Assembly (NCBI RefSeq): GCF_029626025.1
Contig: NZ_JARUBF010000001.1
Span: 4,744,001-4,808,000 of the forward strand
DNA from: Solwaraspora sp. WMMD406
GTDB lineage: Bacteria > Actinomycetota > Actinomycetes > Mycobacteriales > Micromonosporaceae
Direction of reading: 5' to 3'
DNA: 64,000 bases
Below are positions 33,147-45,596 of this stretch, in pieces. The notes beneath the pieces were generated by a model. The model was not told where the DNA came from. It was given only the letters and a program-made list of their open reading frames with translations, and searched no databases. Within the stretch, counting starts at the first letter, position 1. Every line of letters begins with the position of its first letter. The position numbers and the translations under genes were made by a program.

Positions 33147-33863
33147 TCACAATCCGGTCTGGCGGGCGCGGGGCGCGACGCCGAGGTCGGCAACCTCCCG
33201 CAGGTACGGGTTATCCGCGCGTTCCCGCCCGATGGTGGTCGCCGGACCGTGGCCGGGCAGCACGACCGTGTCGTCGGCCAGCGGCAGCACCTTGTCGCGC
33301 AGGCTGGCCATCATCGCCGGCAGGCTGCCACCGGGCAGGTCGGTACGGCCGATCGACCCGGCGAACAGCACGTCACCGGCGAGGCACACCTGCTCGGCCT
33401 CCCACGGCGAGCCGGCACCGGGCAGCCGGAACAGCACCGAGCCGCCGGTGTGCCCGGGGGCGTGGTCGACGGTGACCTCCAGCCCGGCCAGGGTCAACAC
33501 ACCTCCGTCGGTCAACTCGGCGACGTCGTCGGGCTCGGTGTACGGCAGCCGGCCGCCGAACATCGCGGCCAGGTCCGCCGACAGGCCCTTGGCCGGGTCG
33601 GCCAGCAACTCGCGGTCCCCCGGATGCACGTACGCGGTGACGCCGCGCGCGCCGCACACCGGCGCGACCGAGAAGGTGTGGTCGAGATGGCCGTGGGTGA
33701 GCAGCACGGCGGCCGGGTGCAGCCGATACTCGGCGACGACCGCGTCGAGCTGGTCCAGCACCCCGATGCCGGGGTCGACGATCACACACTGCTCGCCCGG
33801 CCCGGTCGCCACCACGTAACAGTTGGTGCCGAAGGCCGGTGCCGGGAACCCGGTGATGAGCAC
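33147..33863 (-). CDS. Metallo-beta-lactamase-fold hydrolase (glyoxalase II-like)
   Basis: A 238-residue cytoplasmic zinc hydrolase. THGHLDHTFSV gives the HxHxDH motif; further ligands are H in HAPGHTGGSV, D in LAGDVLF, and H in LPGHGPAT. It lies between hisS and the cyclophilins, a linkage also seen in mycobacteria. The GTG start follows GGAGAGG. Hydroxyacylglutathione-type or other thioester substrates (with mycothiol) are possible. Confidence 0.9.
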   Translation of the reverse strand: MLITGFPAPAFGTNCYVVATGPGEQCVIVDPGIGVLDQLDAVVAEYRLHPAAVLLTHGHLDHTFSVAPVCGARGVTAYVHPGDRELLADPAKGLSADLAAMFGGRLPYTEPDDVAELTDGGVLTLAGLEVTVDHAPGHTGGSVLFRLPGAGSPWEAEQVCLAGDVLFAGSIGRTDLPGGSLPAMMASLRDKVLPLADDTVVLPGHGPATTIGRERADNPYLREVADLGVAPRARQTGL

Positions 33864-34152
33864 GCCTCTCCTTCCGCCGGTCCTTCCGCCGGCCGTGCGG
33901 GCACGCCACGGCCTCTGTCACCGGTCGAGCCTAGCGGCCGGCGCGAATCGGCGGATCCGGCCCGCCGCGCGTCCCGGCAAACCCATCGGTTACAAAGATG
34001 ATCTCCGATTGGATACGGAGCAGACCTCGTACAACAATTTCCCAGCGGATACCCGTACACTCTGGCGGGCATGTGGCGCGGAGTACCGCAATGCGTCTCG
34101 ATCCGGCACGCCCGCCGCAGGGTGCACGGCTGATCAGGAAAGGGGAGCGCGG

Positions 34153-35028
34153 GTGGCTTCCAGCAGGGACCGGCAGCGCAAACTGGCGCGCGCCAAGCTC
34201 GACCGGCAGATGGCCCGGCGAGCCGCGACGGCGCGACGCAAGCGGCGAGTCCGCGCCGGTGTCGGCGCCGGTCTCGCGCTGCTACTCGTCGCGGGCGCGT
34301 CCGCGTGGGCACTCGGTGCGTTCGATCGCGAACCCGAACCGGTCGCGGAGGCCGGACCCTGCACCTGGACCCCGCAGGATCCGGTGGCCAACACCGATCT
34401 CAAAGACGTCGGCATGCCGGAGACGACCGATCCGCCGACCAGCGGCGTACGGCTGATGACGATCAGCACCAACCAGGGCGACCCGATCACCGTCGAACTC
34501 GACCTGGCCAACGCCCCCTGCACCGCGGCGAGCTTCGCCCATCTGGCCAGCGAGAACTTCTTCGACGACACCACCTGCCACGAGATCACCGACGAAGGCG
34601 CGATCCTCTGCGGTGACCCGAGCGGCACCGGGCAGGGCGGGCCGGCATACTCGTACTACAGCGAAAACGTGCCGACCGCGCCGCAGCCCGACCCCTCGGC
34701 GGACCCGGCCGACAACCCGCCGCTGTATCCGGCCGGTACGGTGGCCGCTGTCGGCGTGCCGCAGGGCACCAACGGCAGCCAGTTCAAGATCTTCTTCCGT
34801 GACTTCACCACCGAGTTCCCCGAGTACCCGATCATGGGGCGGGTCACCGGTGGAATGGCGACGGTCCAGGCGATCGGCGCGCTGCCGAAGGTGGCCAACG
34901 ACGCCGGCGCCGAGGTCAAGCCGGATTCGGACGTCGTCATCGAGACCATCACCGTCGACGAGCCGTACGAGCCCGGCACCCCCGCGCCGACCCCGTCGGC
35001 CAGCAGCTCCGCCGACGGTCAGTCCTGA
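34153..35028 (+). CDS. Membrane-anchored cyclophilin-like protein lacking catalytic residues
   Basis: A 291-residue protein: 45 basic cytoplasmic residues, one helix (AGVGAGLALLLVAGASAWALG), then a cyclophilin-type domain (about 100-265). The neighbouring paralogue keeps TKCHRMFPGMLQCGD, but here the same place reads TTCHEITDEGAILCGD: the catalytic Arg is Glu and the Gln is Leu. The GTNGSQFKIFF strand is kept. So it may bind proline peptides or a partner without isomerase activity. The C-terminus is a Pro/Ser tail. The GTG start follows AGGGGAGC. Confidence 0.85.
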   Translation: MASSRDRQRKLARAKLDRQMARRAATARRKRRVRAGVGAGLALLLVAGASAWALGAFDREPEPVAEAGPCTWTPQDPVANTDLKDVGMPETTDPPTSGVRLMTISTNQGDPITVELDLANAPCTAASFAHLASENFFDDTTCHEITDEGAILCGDPSGTGQGGPAYSYYSENVPTAPQPDPSADPADNPPLYPAGTVAAVGVPQGTNGSQFKIFFRDFTTEFPEYPIMGRVTGGMATVQAIGALPKVANDAGAEVKPDSDVVIETITVDEPYEPGTPAPTPSASSSADGQS

Positions 35029-35098
35029 CCAGCCTGACCAGATCGACTCGACCACGATGTCCCAGAGCAGCTAGATAACCGATTCAGGAGGAGCCACC

Positions 35099-35926
35099 GT
35101 GACGTCGACCAGGGAGCGGCAACGTGCCGCGGCTCGGGCCCGCCTCGAAAAGGAGATGGCCGAACGCGCCGCGGCGGCTCGCAAGCGCCGTCAGCTGCAG
35201 GCCGGCGTCGGCGCCGGGCTCGCGCTGGTGCTCGTGGTGGCCGTCGTGGTGTGGGTGGTCGTCGCCGTCGGTGACGACGAGACCGAGACGCCACAGGCCG
35301 AGGGTGAGGCCGTCGCCACCACCTGCGTGTGGAACGAGGTCCCCGCCGAGCAGCGCCGCCCCACCATCAAGGACGTCGGCCTGCCGCCGACCACCACGCC
35401 GCCGGACAGCGGCACCCAGGTGATGACCCTGGACACCAACTTCGGTGAGATCCAGGTGACCATGAACCTCGCGGACGTGCCGTGCACCGCGGCGAGCTTC
35501 CACCACCTGGCCAGCCAGAACTTCTGGGACAACACCAAGTGCCACCGGATGTTCCCCGGCATGCTGCAGTGCGGCGACCCGAGCGCCAGCGGCGAGGGCT
35601 ACCGGGAAACCGACGGTACGGGTGGCCCGACCTACCAGTTCGCCAACGAGAACCTTCCGGTCGACGACCGCCCCGCGTACCCGGCGGGTGTGGTGGCGAT
35701 GGCCAACAGCGGGCCCGACACCAACGGCAGCCAGTTCTTCTTCATCTACCAGGACGTCGAACTGAGCCCGGACTACACGGTTCTCGGTACGGTCACCGAA
35801 GGGCTCGACGTGATCCAGGAGGCGACCGAGGCCGGACACGACGGGGCGTTCGAACCGTCGCCGGGCGGCGGTCACCCGAACAACGACATCCTGATCAACT
35901 CGCTGACCGTCAGCGACCCCCAGTAG
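35099..35926 (+). CDS. ppiB: Membrane-anchored peptidyl-prolyl cis-trans isomerase (cyclophilin)
   Basis: A 275-residue protein with a charged cytoplasmic coil (REQRAAARARLEKEMAERAAAARKRRQ-like), a transmembrane helix (VGAGLALVLVVAVVVWVVVAV) and an extracytoplasmic cyclophilin domain. The active-site features are kept: CHRMFPGMLQCGD (Arg and Gln) and DTNGSQFFFIYQD. Two cysteines near the start of the domain match its paralogue. It helps fold exported proteins. GTG start with AGGAGGAG upstream. It is tail-to-tail with rel, separated by a strong terminator. The upstream gene is a diverged duplicate. Confidence 0.93.
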   Translation: MTSTRERQRAAARARLEKEMAERAAAARKRRQLQAGVGAGLALVLVVAVVVWVVVAVGDDETETPQAEGEAVATTCVWNEVPAEQRRPTIKDVGLPPTTTPPDSGTQVMTLDTNFGEIQVTMNLADVPCTAASFHHLASQNFWDNTKCHRMFPGMLQCGDPSASGEGYRETDGTGGPTYQFANENLPVDDRPAYPAGVVAMANSGPDTNGSQFFFIYQDVELSPDYTVLGTVTEGLDVIQEATEAGHDGAFEPSPGGGHPNNDILINSLTVSDPQ

Positions 35927-35943
35927 GCGGGCCGTACGTGGGA

Positions 35944-35986
35944 GGGCCGGCGGCCAGGGGCTACCCCTGGCCGCCGGCCCGTTTTC
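35944..35986. terminator. Bidirectional intrinsic terminator between ppiB and rel
   Basis: A perfect 17-bp stem (35944-35960 with 35964-35980; arms begin GGGCCGGCGGCC) closed by a CTA loop and followed on the + strand by GTTTTC. It lies between two convergent genes and can serve both. Confidence 0.9.
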
Positions 35987-36029
35987 GTGGGATGAGCCCG
36001 ACCGTCGGGGGTGCCGTCGGGCCGGGCGT

Positions 36030-38588
<2,559 letters not shown>

Positions 38589-38751
38589 CGGCCTCCTTCC
38601 AGTCCGCCGGGACCTCAGCCGACCGTATCCGGCCGACCTGCTGCAGCGCTAGCCAGGAGAGGATGCCCCTGACTGACAGGGACCGCAATACTACCCGTAC
38701 GGACCTGACCGTACCCGTCTGCCGGGTCGATCATGTCGGTCACGTCGGGCG

Positions 38752-39315
38752 TCACACTCGCCACATCGCGTGTACCGCCCGGGGCGACAACCGCTCACGT
38801 CCGGCCAGAAAACCGAGTTCGAGAAGCACGCTGAACCCGGTCACGACGCCGCCGGCCCGTTCGACCAGGTCCAACGTCGCGCTCGCCGTACCGCCGGTGG
38901 CCAGCACGTCGTCCACCACCAGCACCCGCTGGTCGGCGGTGAACGCGTCCTGGTGCACCTCCAGCACCGCCTCGCCGTACTCCAGGGCGTAGGAGGCGGA
39001 GAACGACGCTCGTGGCAGCTTGCCGGCCTTGCGCACCGGCACCACCCCGGTGCCGGTGGCGTACGCGATCGCCGCCGCCAGCACGAAGCCTCGCGCTTCG
39101 ATGCCGGCGACCACGTCGAACGACTCGGCACCGTGGTAGCCGACGATCTCGTCGATCACCTCACGAAACACCGGTCCGTCGGCGAACAACGGCATCAGAT
39201 CCTTGAACACGATGCCCGGTTTGGGAAAGTCTGGCACGTCGAGTACCCGACTCGCCACGAGTGCCGCCGCCTCGGGTCCGCTGTCCCCGATGACCGGTGA
39301 CTGGCTCTCCACCAC
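38752..39315 (-). CDS. apt: Adenine phosphoribosyltransferase
   Basis: A 187-residue purine-salvage enzyme converting adenine and PRPP to AMP. FPKPGIVFKDLMPLFADG at the N-terminus, GIEARGFVLAAAIAYATG, KAGKLPR, and the PRPP loop VLVVDDVLATGGT are conserved. The GTG at 39315 is chosen because GGGGAGG lies five bases upstream; the frame is open to 39339. It sits between secF and rel as in mycobacteria. Confidence 0.95.
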   Translation of the reverse strand: MVESQSPVIGDSGPEAAALVASRVLDVPDFPKPGIVFKDLMPLFADGPVFREVIDEIVGYHGAESFDVVAGIEARGFVLAAAIAYATGTGVVPVRKAGKLPRASFSASYALEYGEAVLEVHQDAFTADQRVLVVDDVLATGGTASATLDLVERAGGVVTGFSVLLELGFLAGRERLSPRAVHAMWRV

Positions 39316-39374
39316 CCGATCCTCCCCCACCCGCGGCACCGTCGGCCCGGTCCGGGCCGACGGTGCGTTGTCGG

Positions 39375-40586
39375 TCAGCGACGCTTGGCCCCGCTGGGCC
39401 GTTTCCGACCGCCTCCGCCGCCGGGACGGCCACCGCGTCCGCCGCCGGTTTGGCGCTTGCCGCCCGGGCGGGCCCCGACCTTGGGGGTGCTGCCGGCGAA
39501 AGCGGCGTCGGTGTCGTCGGCCGAATCATCGTCGTCCGCGTCGGTCTCGGCCGGTGCGGCGGCCGTACGGCTCGGCCGCTTGGCCGACGTCTTGTCCCGC
39601 TCCGCCAACGAGGCACGCTTGGCCTGCACTCGTTGGGTGTGCATCCGGTACTTGGGCTCCTGCTCCTTGAGCAACGTCACCAGCGGAGCGGAGACGAAGA
39701 TCGAGACGAAGAAGGCGGCGCCCATACCGACGAAGAGCACCAGGCCGAGGTCCTTCAGCGTGCCGGCACCGAGCAGACCGGCGCCGATGAACAGCAGACC
39801 ACCGACGGGCAGCAGCGCCACGATCGAGGTGTTGATCGACCGCATCAAAGTCTGGTTGATGGCCAGGTTGGCGGCTTCACCGTACGTTTGCACGCTGCTG
39901 CCGGTGATCGACCGGGTGTTCTCCTGGATCTTGTCGAAGACCACGACGACGTCGTAGAGCGCGAAACCGAGAATGGTGAGGAAGCCGACGACGGTCGACG
40001 GCGTGACCTCGAACCCGGACACGGAGTAGATCCCGGCGGTGAGCACCAGGTCCAGGACCAGGCCGGCGACTGCGGCGATCGCCATCCGGGCTTCGAAGCG
40101 CAGCACCAGGTAGATCGTGACCAGCACCATGAAGACGGCCAGACCCAGCAGCGCACGCTGGGTGACCTGACCACCCCAGGCCGCGCTCACCCGGCTGTCG
40201 CTGATGGTGTCCTCGGCGATGCCGAACTCCTCGGCCAACCCTTGCTTGACCGTGACGACCTGCTCGGCACCCAGTTCCGAGACCCGGAACAGGTAGGTGC
40301 TGTCCCCGACCTCCTGCCCGGACACCACCCGCGCCGGCTCGTCGGCGTCGAGGTCACCCAGCTCGGCGGCGAGGGTCTCCTCGGCCTGCTGCAGGGTGCC
40401 GACACTCGACGGCACCTGGAACTCGTTGCCGCCCCGGAACTCGATGCCCAGGTTGAAGCCGCTGATGATGATGCTGGCGATCGAGCCGACGACGATCACG
40501 GCGGCGATGGTGAACCAGGTCTTGCGGCGGGCGACCACCGGCAGGTTGGCTTCACCTCGGTACAGGCGTCCAGCGAAACCACTCAT
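39375..40586 (-). CDS. secF: Protein translocase subunit SecF
   Basis: A 403-residue membrane protein with six helices and a large extracytoplasmic P1 loop after the first helix. Conserved segments: IEFRGGNEFQV, SLVVFMVLVTIYLVLRFE-like helix, TVVGFLTILGFALYDVVVVFDKIQEN (the helix 4 signature) and the second LFVGMGAAFFVSIF. It works with SecD and YajC to pull exported proteins across using the proton gradient. The C-terminus (last 75 residues) is a long Arg/Gly/Asp-rich cytoplasmic tail. GGAGG precedes the ATG; only one base separates it from secD. Confidence 0.95.
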   Translation of the reverse strand: MSGFAGRLYRGEANLPVVARRKTWFTIAAVIVVGSIASIIISGFNLGIEFRGGNEFQVPSSVGTLQQAEETLAAELGDLDADEPARVVSGQEVGDSTYLFRVSELGAEQVVTVKQGLAEEFGIAEDTISDSRVSAAWGGQVTQRALLGLAVFMVLVTIYLVLRFEARMAIAAVAGLVLDLVLTAGIYSVSGFEVTPSTVVGFLTILGFALYDVVVVFDKIQENTRSITGSSVQTYGEAANLAINQTLMRSINTSIVALLPVGGLLFIGAGLLGAGTLKDLGLVLFVGMGAAFFVSIFVSAPLVTLLKEQEPKYRMHTQRVQAKRASLAERDKTSAKRPSRTAAAPAETDADDDDSADDTDAAFAGSTPKVGARPGGKRQTGGGRGGRPGGGGGRKRPSGAKRR

Positions 40587-40587
40587 C

Positions 40588-42516
40588 TCAGGCCTCCTTG
40601 ACGCGTGGGTTACGGACCGGGGTGGTGGTCTCGTCGTCGGTCTTGACCGCCCTGCCCAGGCCGCTCACCCGAGGCGAGAGGAAGGCCTTGGTGCGGGCCA
40701 GCATCGACATGATCGGATGCCGGAAGAGGAAGACCACGACGAGGTCGAGGATGGTCGCCAGGCCGAGCGCGAAGGCGAAGCCCTTCACGGTGCCGACCGA
40801 GACGATGTAGAGCACGATCGCCGCCATCAGGGTGATCGCGTTGGCGGAGATGATGGTCCGCCGGGCCCGCAGCCAGGCCCGTGGCACCGCGCTGCGCGGA
40901 CTTCGACCTTCTCGGATCTCGTCTTTCAGTCGTTCGAAGTAGAGCACGAACGAGTCGGCAGCGACGCCGAGCGAGACGATCAGACCGGCGATCCCGGCCA
41001 GGGTCAGGGTGAAGCCGATCTGCCGGCCGAGCACCACCATCGCGCCGAACACCAGCAGCGCCGACAGGATGAGGCTGAGGAAGATCACGATGCCGAGCAT
41101 TCGGTAGTAGAAGAACGAGTAGACCGCGACCAGCAGCATGCCGATCCCAGCCGCCAGCAGACCGGCCCGCAGGTGCTCGGTGCCGAGGGTGGCGGAGATG
41201 CTCTGCGCCTCCTGCGGCTCGAACGTCAGCGGCAGGGCACCGAAGCGCAGGTTGCTGGCCAGTTCGTTGGCGGTGGTGCCGTTGAAGTCGCCGGTGATCT
41301 GCGAGTCGCCGGTGAGCACGCCCTGGATCTCCGGCGAGGAGATGACCTCGTTGTCGAGGACCACCGCGACGCGGCACTTGCCGTCCTGGCCGAGGGCGCT
41401 GGCCTCGCACTCCTGGTCGGTGTTGTTGAACGCCTCGCGGGTCAGCTCGGTCCAGGCCCGCTGGCCGGAGCCGGTGAAGTTGAGGCTGACCACCCACTGG
41501 CTGGTGGTCTGGTCGAGCACGCCGGCGGCGTCGCTGACGTCGGTGCCGACGACCTTGGCCTCGTCGAGGAAGTACTTGACCAGTCCCTCGCAGGCGACGA
41601 CCTGCTGCGACTCGTCGCGGATCGAGCCGGCCTGGCGCAGCAACAACTTGTCGCAGGTGACGTACGGGACGTTGTACTGGACGGTGGCCGGCAACGCGCG
41701 GATCTCCGCAGGGGTCAACTCGCCGAACGGCCGCAGCGTCTCGGCCAGCGACGGGTCGGCGCTGAAGTCGGCCGGGGCCTGCAGGCCGGTGGCCGCCGCC
41801 CACGCCGCCTCGCCGACCTTGGCCTGGACGTCGGCGACGTCGACCGGGCCGGTGTCACCGGCGTCGGGAGCCGGCGTCGGGGACGGGCTGGTCTCGGCGC
41901 CAGGGCTGGGGCTGGGGTCGGTGGCGGTCGGGCTGGGATCCGGCTGGGCCATGCCGCCCTCGCCGCCCGCGTCCGGGCTCGTTTCGGCGCCCGGGCTGGC
42001 CTCGACCTCGGCCTCCGGGGAGGTCTCCGGGTCCGGTGACGCACCGGGCGAGGCGTCGGGGGCTGGTAACTCGGTGCCCTCGCCGGGGGTGGGGCTGGCC
42101 TGCGGCTGGATCGGCTCGCCACCGTCGGTCGCCCGGATGACCTTGCGGAACCGCAGCTCCGCCGCGTTGCCGATCTCGGTGAGGTCACGGTTCTGGCCCG
42201 GCAGCGACACGACGATGTTGCGGTCGCCCTCGGTCACCACCTCTGCCTCGGAGACGCCGAGGCTGTTGACCCGGTTCTCGATGATGCCGCGAGCGCGGTC
42301 GAGCGAGGCGGCCGGCGGCGCGCTGCCGTCCTCGGTGGTCGCCTCCAGGGTGACCCGGGTGCCGCCGATCAGGTCCAGGCCGAGCTTCGGCTCCAGCCGT
42401 TCCTGCCAGCTACCACTCGCTCCGGCGAAGAACACCATGAGGTATAGGACGGCGAAGATGAGTCCGAGTGCGGCGAGTTGCCGGCCGGGACGCATCTGTC
42501 CCTGAGGTGGTGCCAC
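40588..42516 (-). CDS. secD: Protein translocase subunit SecD with a Pro/Ser/Glu-rich insert
   Basis: A 642-residue SecD. The first helix is at residues 12-31; LGLDLIGGTRVTLEA begins the P1 domain. An atypical low-complexity stretch (residues about 131-225, repeated SPGAETSP/PDPSPT) interrupts P1. After it come ADLRFG-type sequence (LASNLRFGALPLTFE) and the five C-terminal helices with VGVAADSFVLYFERLKDEIREGRS. It acts in the Sec translocon with SecF. The GTG start has GGAGACAGG upstream. Confidence 0.95.
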   Translation of the reverse strand: MAPPQGQMRPGRQLAALGLIFAVLYLMVFFAGASGSWQERLEPKLGLDLIGGTRVTLEATTEDGSAPPAASLDRARGIIENRVNSLGVSEAEVVTEGDRNIVVSLPGQNRDLTEIGNAAELRFRKVIRATDGGEPIQPQASPTPGEGTELPAPDASPGASPDPETSPEAEVEASPGAETSPDAGGEGGMAQPDPSPTATDPSPSPGAETSPSPTPAPDAGDTGPVDVADVQAKVGEAAWAAATGLQAPADFSADPSLAETLRPFGELTPAEIRALPATVQYNVPYVTCDKLLLRQAGSIRDESQQVVACEGLVKYFLDEAKVVGTDVSDAAGVLDQTTSQWVVSLNFTGSGQRAWTELTREAFNNTDQECEASALGQDGKCRVAVVLDNEVISSPEIQGVLTGDSQITGDFNGTTANELASNLRFGALPLTFEPQEAQSISATLGTEHLRAGLLAAGIGMLLVAVYSFFYYRMLGIVIFLSLILSALLVFGAMVVLGRQIGFTLTLAGIAGLIVSLGVAADSFVLYFERLKDEIREGRSPRSAVPRAWLRARRTIISANAITLMAAIVLYIVSVGTVKGFAFALGLATILDLVVVFLFRHPIMSMLARTKAFLSPRVSGLGRAVKTDDETTTPVRNPRVKEA

Positions 42517-42702
42517 GGCGGTCCTGTCTCCCTGCGCGGTTCGGCCGCTGACGCCCCAGGTGGACGGGGGGTGCCCCTGGTGCGAGCGACGGTGGGGTGG
42601 CCTGTGCCCGCTAGGTCACCGCCGGCGCAACCCGCCGACGGTGACCGGGGACACAACGATCAGTATCATCGATGTAACCCGGCTCGGTGCAACCGGGGGT
42701 GG

Positions 42703-43056
42703 TCAGTCTTTGCTCGGCACCTCGTCCGGCGCGGTCGAGTCCGCCGGGGAGCTGTCCATCGACGCGGTCTTGGTGACGACCCGGGCGATCGCCGGACGGG
42801 CGTACCGCTCGTGCACACCGGGTGCGACCTCGAGCATCACCGTCTCGTCGTCGACGCTGGCGACCGTGCCGTACAGGCCACCGATGGTGACCACCTCGTC
42901 GCCCGGGCCGATCGACGACTGCATCTGCTCGGCCTCCCGACGCCGCTTCTGCTGCGGCCGGATCATCATGAAGTACATGACGCCGAAGAGCAGACCGATC
43001 ATCAGGATGGGCATGAAGCTGGCGCCACCGCCGCCGCTCTCTACTGCCAAATGCAC
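42703..43056 (-). CDS. yajC: Preprotein translocase subunit YajC
   Basis: A 117-residue single-pass protein: one helix (FMPILMIGLLFGVMYFMMI) then RPQQKRRREAEQMQSSIGPGDEVVTIGGLYGTVASVDDETVMLEVAPG, the YajC signature, and an acidic tail. It associates with SecDF. GTG start at 43056. Upstream (43180-43198) an 8-bp direct repeat AGATCACG and the AT-rich ATAATTTAA suggest that yajC has its own promoter after ruvB. Confidence 0.93.
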   Translation of the reverse strand: MHLAVESGGGGASFMPILMIGLLFGVMYFMMIRPQQKRRREAEQMQSSIGPGDEVVTIGGLYGTVASVDDETVMLEVAPGVHERYARPAIARVVTKTASMDSSPADSTAPDEVPSKD

Positions 43057-43205
43057 AACGAACGACCTTTCCCGTCAGCCCACCGTACGGCGGATACGCC
43101 GCAGCGGAGGCAGGATCTCACGTGCCGTACAGACCGCGGCGAGTCTAGTCGGTGTGACTGAGAACCCCACGGCCGGCACAGATCACGTTCAGATCACGAG
43201 ATAAT

Positions 43206-44339
43206 TTAAGCCCCATCTGCGAACAAATCAGGCGGCGCGGACCCGCCGCTGCCGCTGCCGAGTGACCCGGACCGGCCGGACCCACCGGCACCGCCACCGG
43301 GCGGACCCGATCCGAGGCCGCCGCCGAGCGCACCCGGCGGCGGAGTCCGACCCAGATGCCGCCACGCGGCCTCGGTCGCCACCCGACCCCTGGGCGTACG
43401 GGCCAGCAGCCCGGCCCGGACCAGAAACGGCTCGCAGACCTCCTCGACCGTGTCCGGCTGCTCCCCCACCGCCACCGCCAGGGTCGACAACCCCACCGGG
43501 CCGCCGCCGAACGACGAGATCAACGCGGTCAGCACCGCCCGGTCCAGCCGATCCAGACCCAGGTCGTCGACGTCGTACACGGTCAACGCCGCCCGCGCCG
43601 TCTCCCGGTCGACCACCCCCGCCGCCCGTACCTCGGCGTAGTCGCGCACCCGGCGCAGCAGCCGGTTGGCGATCCGGGGCGTGCCCCGCGACCGGCCGGC
43701 GATCTCCACCGCCCCGTCCGGGGTGATCGGCACCGACAGGATCCCCGCCGACCGGCGCAGCAGCACCTCCAACTCGGCCGGCTCGTAGAAGTCCAGATGC
43801 GCGACGAAACCGAACCGGTCGCGCATCGGCCCGGTCAGCAGCCCGGCCCGGGTGGTCGCCCCGACCAGGGTGAACGGCTCCACGTCGAGCGGGATCGCGG
43901 TCGCCCCCGGCCCCTTGCCGACGATCACGTCGACCCGGAAGTCCTCCATCGCGCTGTACAGCAACTCCTCCGCCGGCTTGGCGATCCGGTGGATCTCGTC
44001 GATGAACAACACGTCACCTTCGGCCAGGCTGGTCAGGATCGCCGCCAGGTCACCGGAACGTTCGATCGCCGGGCCGCTGGTCACCCGGATGCCCGAACCC
44101 AACTCGGCGGCCACGATGTTGGCCAGGGTCGTCTTGCCGAGCCCCGGCGGCCCGCTGAGCAGAATGTGGTCCGGCGGAGCGCCCCGCTTCATCGCCCCGC
44201 GCAGCAGCAGATCGAGCTGGTCGCGTACCCGGTGCTGGGCGATGAACTCGGCCAGCCGGCGCGGTCGGACGCTGACCTCGGCGTCGCGTTCGGCGTCACT
44301 GGCGTACGCCGACACCAGACCGTCGGGCTCCGCGCTCAC
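43206..44339 (-). CDS. ruvB: Holliday junction DNA helicase RuvB
   Basis: A 377-residue AAA+ motor for branch migration. Walker A is GPPGLGKTT, Walker [10 protein letters not shown], sensor 1 in VGATTRAG, and the arginine finger lies near GPMRDRFG. The C-terminal winged helix ends [25 protein letters not shown]; the last 45 residues are a Gly/Ser-rich tail. A GTGA-type overlap couples it to ruvA. Confidence 0.97.
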   Translation of the reverse strand: MSAEPDGLVSAYASDAERDAEVSVRPRRLAEFIAQHRVRDQLDLLLRGAMKRGAPPDHILLSGPPGLGKTTLANIVAAELGSGIRVTSGPAIERSGDLAAILTSLAEGDVLFIDEIHRIAKPAEELLYSAMEDFRVDVIVGKGPGATAIPLDVEPFTLVGATTRAGLLTGPMRDRFGFVAHLDFYEPAELEVLLRRSAGILSVPITPDGAVEIAGRSRGTPRIANRLLRRVRDYAEVRAAGVVDRETARAALTVYDVDDLGLDRLDRAVLTALISSFGGGPVGLSTLAVAVGEQPDTVEEVCEPFLVRAGLLARTPRGRVATEAAWRHLGRTPPPGALGGGLGSGPPGGGAGGSGRSGSLGSGSGGSAPPDLFADGA

Positions 44340-44938
44340 CGGGTCCTACCCAGGAGCCGGATCGCCTGCTTGAGCAGCACCGGCACCGGTGGCGGTGGGC
44401 CGTCGAGCGACTCGGCGACCGCCGCCACCGCCTGATCGGCCTGCCCGGCGGTCCAGCCCAGCCCGACCAGCGCCTGCCGTACCTGCTCGGGCCAGGCCCC
44501 GCCGGTCACCCCGGCTGCGCCGTCGGTGCCGACCGCAACCGGGCCGACGCGGTCCCGCAGCTCCAGCACCAGCCGCTCGGCACCCTTCTTGCCGATGCCG
44601 GGAACGCGGGTCAGCGTCGCCGTGTCGGCGTTGGCGATCGCCGTGCGGACGGCGTCCGGGGTGAGCACCGCCAGCACCGCCTGCGCCAGCCGGGGACCGA
44701 CCCCACTGGCGGTCTGCAACAGTTCGAACAGCTGCTTGGCGTCGTCGTCGGCGAAGCCGTACAGGGTGAGCGAGTCTTCCCGGACCACCAGGCTGGTCGC
44801 CAGCCTGGCCGGGCTGCCCGGCCGAAGATTGGCCAGGGTGCCGGGGGCACAGTGGACGGACAGGCCCACTCCCCCGACCTCGATCACCGCGCTGTCCGGC
44901 GCGACAGCCACCACGGTTCCGCTCAGGCTGGCGATCAT
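44336..44938 (-). CDS. ruvA: Holliday junction DNA helicase subunit RuvA
   Basis: A 200-residue protein that binds four-way junctions and loads RuvB. Domain I ([12 protein letters not shown] to about 63), domain II with the helix-hairpin-helix pair ([16 protein letters not shown] and [21 protein letters not shown]), and domain III at the C-terminus ([20 protein letters not shown]). The ATG at 44938 overlaps the ruvC stop. Confidence 0.96.
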   Translation of the reverse strand: MIASLSGTVVAVAPDSAVIEVGGVGLSVHCAPGTLANLRPGSPARLATSLVVREDSLTLYGFADDDAKQLFELLQTASGVGPRLAQAVLAVLTPDAVRTAIANADTATLTRVPGIGKKGAERLVLELRDRVGPVAVGTDGAAGVTGGAWPEQVRQALVGLGWTAGQADQAVAAVAESLDGPPPPVPVLLKQAIRLLGRTR

Positions 44939-45462
44939 CGCGGGTCTCCTGTCCGGGCCGCGCGCGTCGCGGCGGCCAGCCGATCGTGGGTACCACCCCG
45001 CCAGACGTGGCAGATGGCCAGGGCCAGGGCGTCGGCGGCGTCGGCCGGTTTGGGCGGTTGGGCCAGCCGCAGCAGCCGGGTCACCATCGCGGTCACCTGG
45101 GCCTTGTCGGCCTGGCCGGAGCCGGTCACCGCCGCCTTGACCTCGCTGGGAGTGTAGGTGCGCACCGGCAGACCGGCCCGCGCGCCGGCCAGCACCGCGA
45201 CCGCGCTGGCCTGCGCGGTGCCCATCACGGTCCGTACGTTGTGCTGGCTGAACACCCGCTCGACCGCGACGCTGTCCGGCCGGTGCTCGGCGACCAGCTC
45301 GGTCAACCGCTGGTCGAGCCGCAGCAGCCGGGCCGGCAACTCGTCGCCCGGGTCGGTCTGCACCACGTGGTAGGCCACGAGCCGGCACGGCCGGCCCGGC
45401 GTCCCCTCGACCACACCGACCCCGCACCGGGTCAACCCCGGGTCGACTCCGAGCACCAGCAC
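44935..45462 (-). CDS. ruvC: Crossover junction endodeoxyribonuclease RuvC
   Basis: A 175-residue resolvase. [12 protein letters not shown] has the first catalytic aspartate; [21 protein letters not shown] the glutamate; and [15 protein letters not shown] the last two aspartates. The GTG at 45462 is preceded by GGGAGGAG at optimal spacing. It is first in ruvCAB; the conserved yebC neighbour lies 5.6 kb further upstream because accessory genes intervene. Confidence 0.96.
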   Translation of the reverse strand: MLVLGVDPGLTRCGVGVVEGTPGRPCRLVAYHVVQTDPGDELPARLLRLDQRLTELVAEHRPDSVAVERVFSQHNVRTVMGTAQASAVAVLAGARAGLPVRTYTPSEVKAAVTGSGQADKAQVTAMVTRLLRLAQPPKPADAADALALAICHVWRGGTHDRLAAATRAARTGDPR

Positions 45463-45596
45463 ATCGCTCCTCCCGGTTGACTCCCGCGCCGCCGGCACCA
45501 CCTGTCGCATCCGGCACGTACGTGTGTTCGACACCCTAGCCAACCAGCAGCGGGCCAGAACAGCCGACACGCGTACCGGAGCCACCGGCCGGTACG

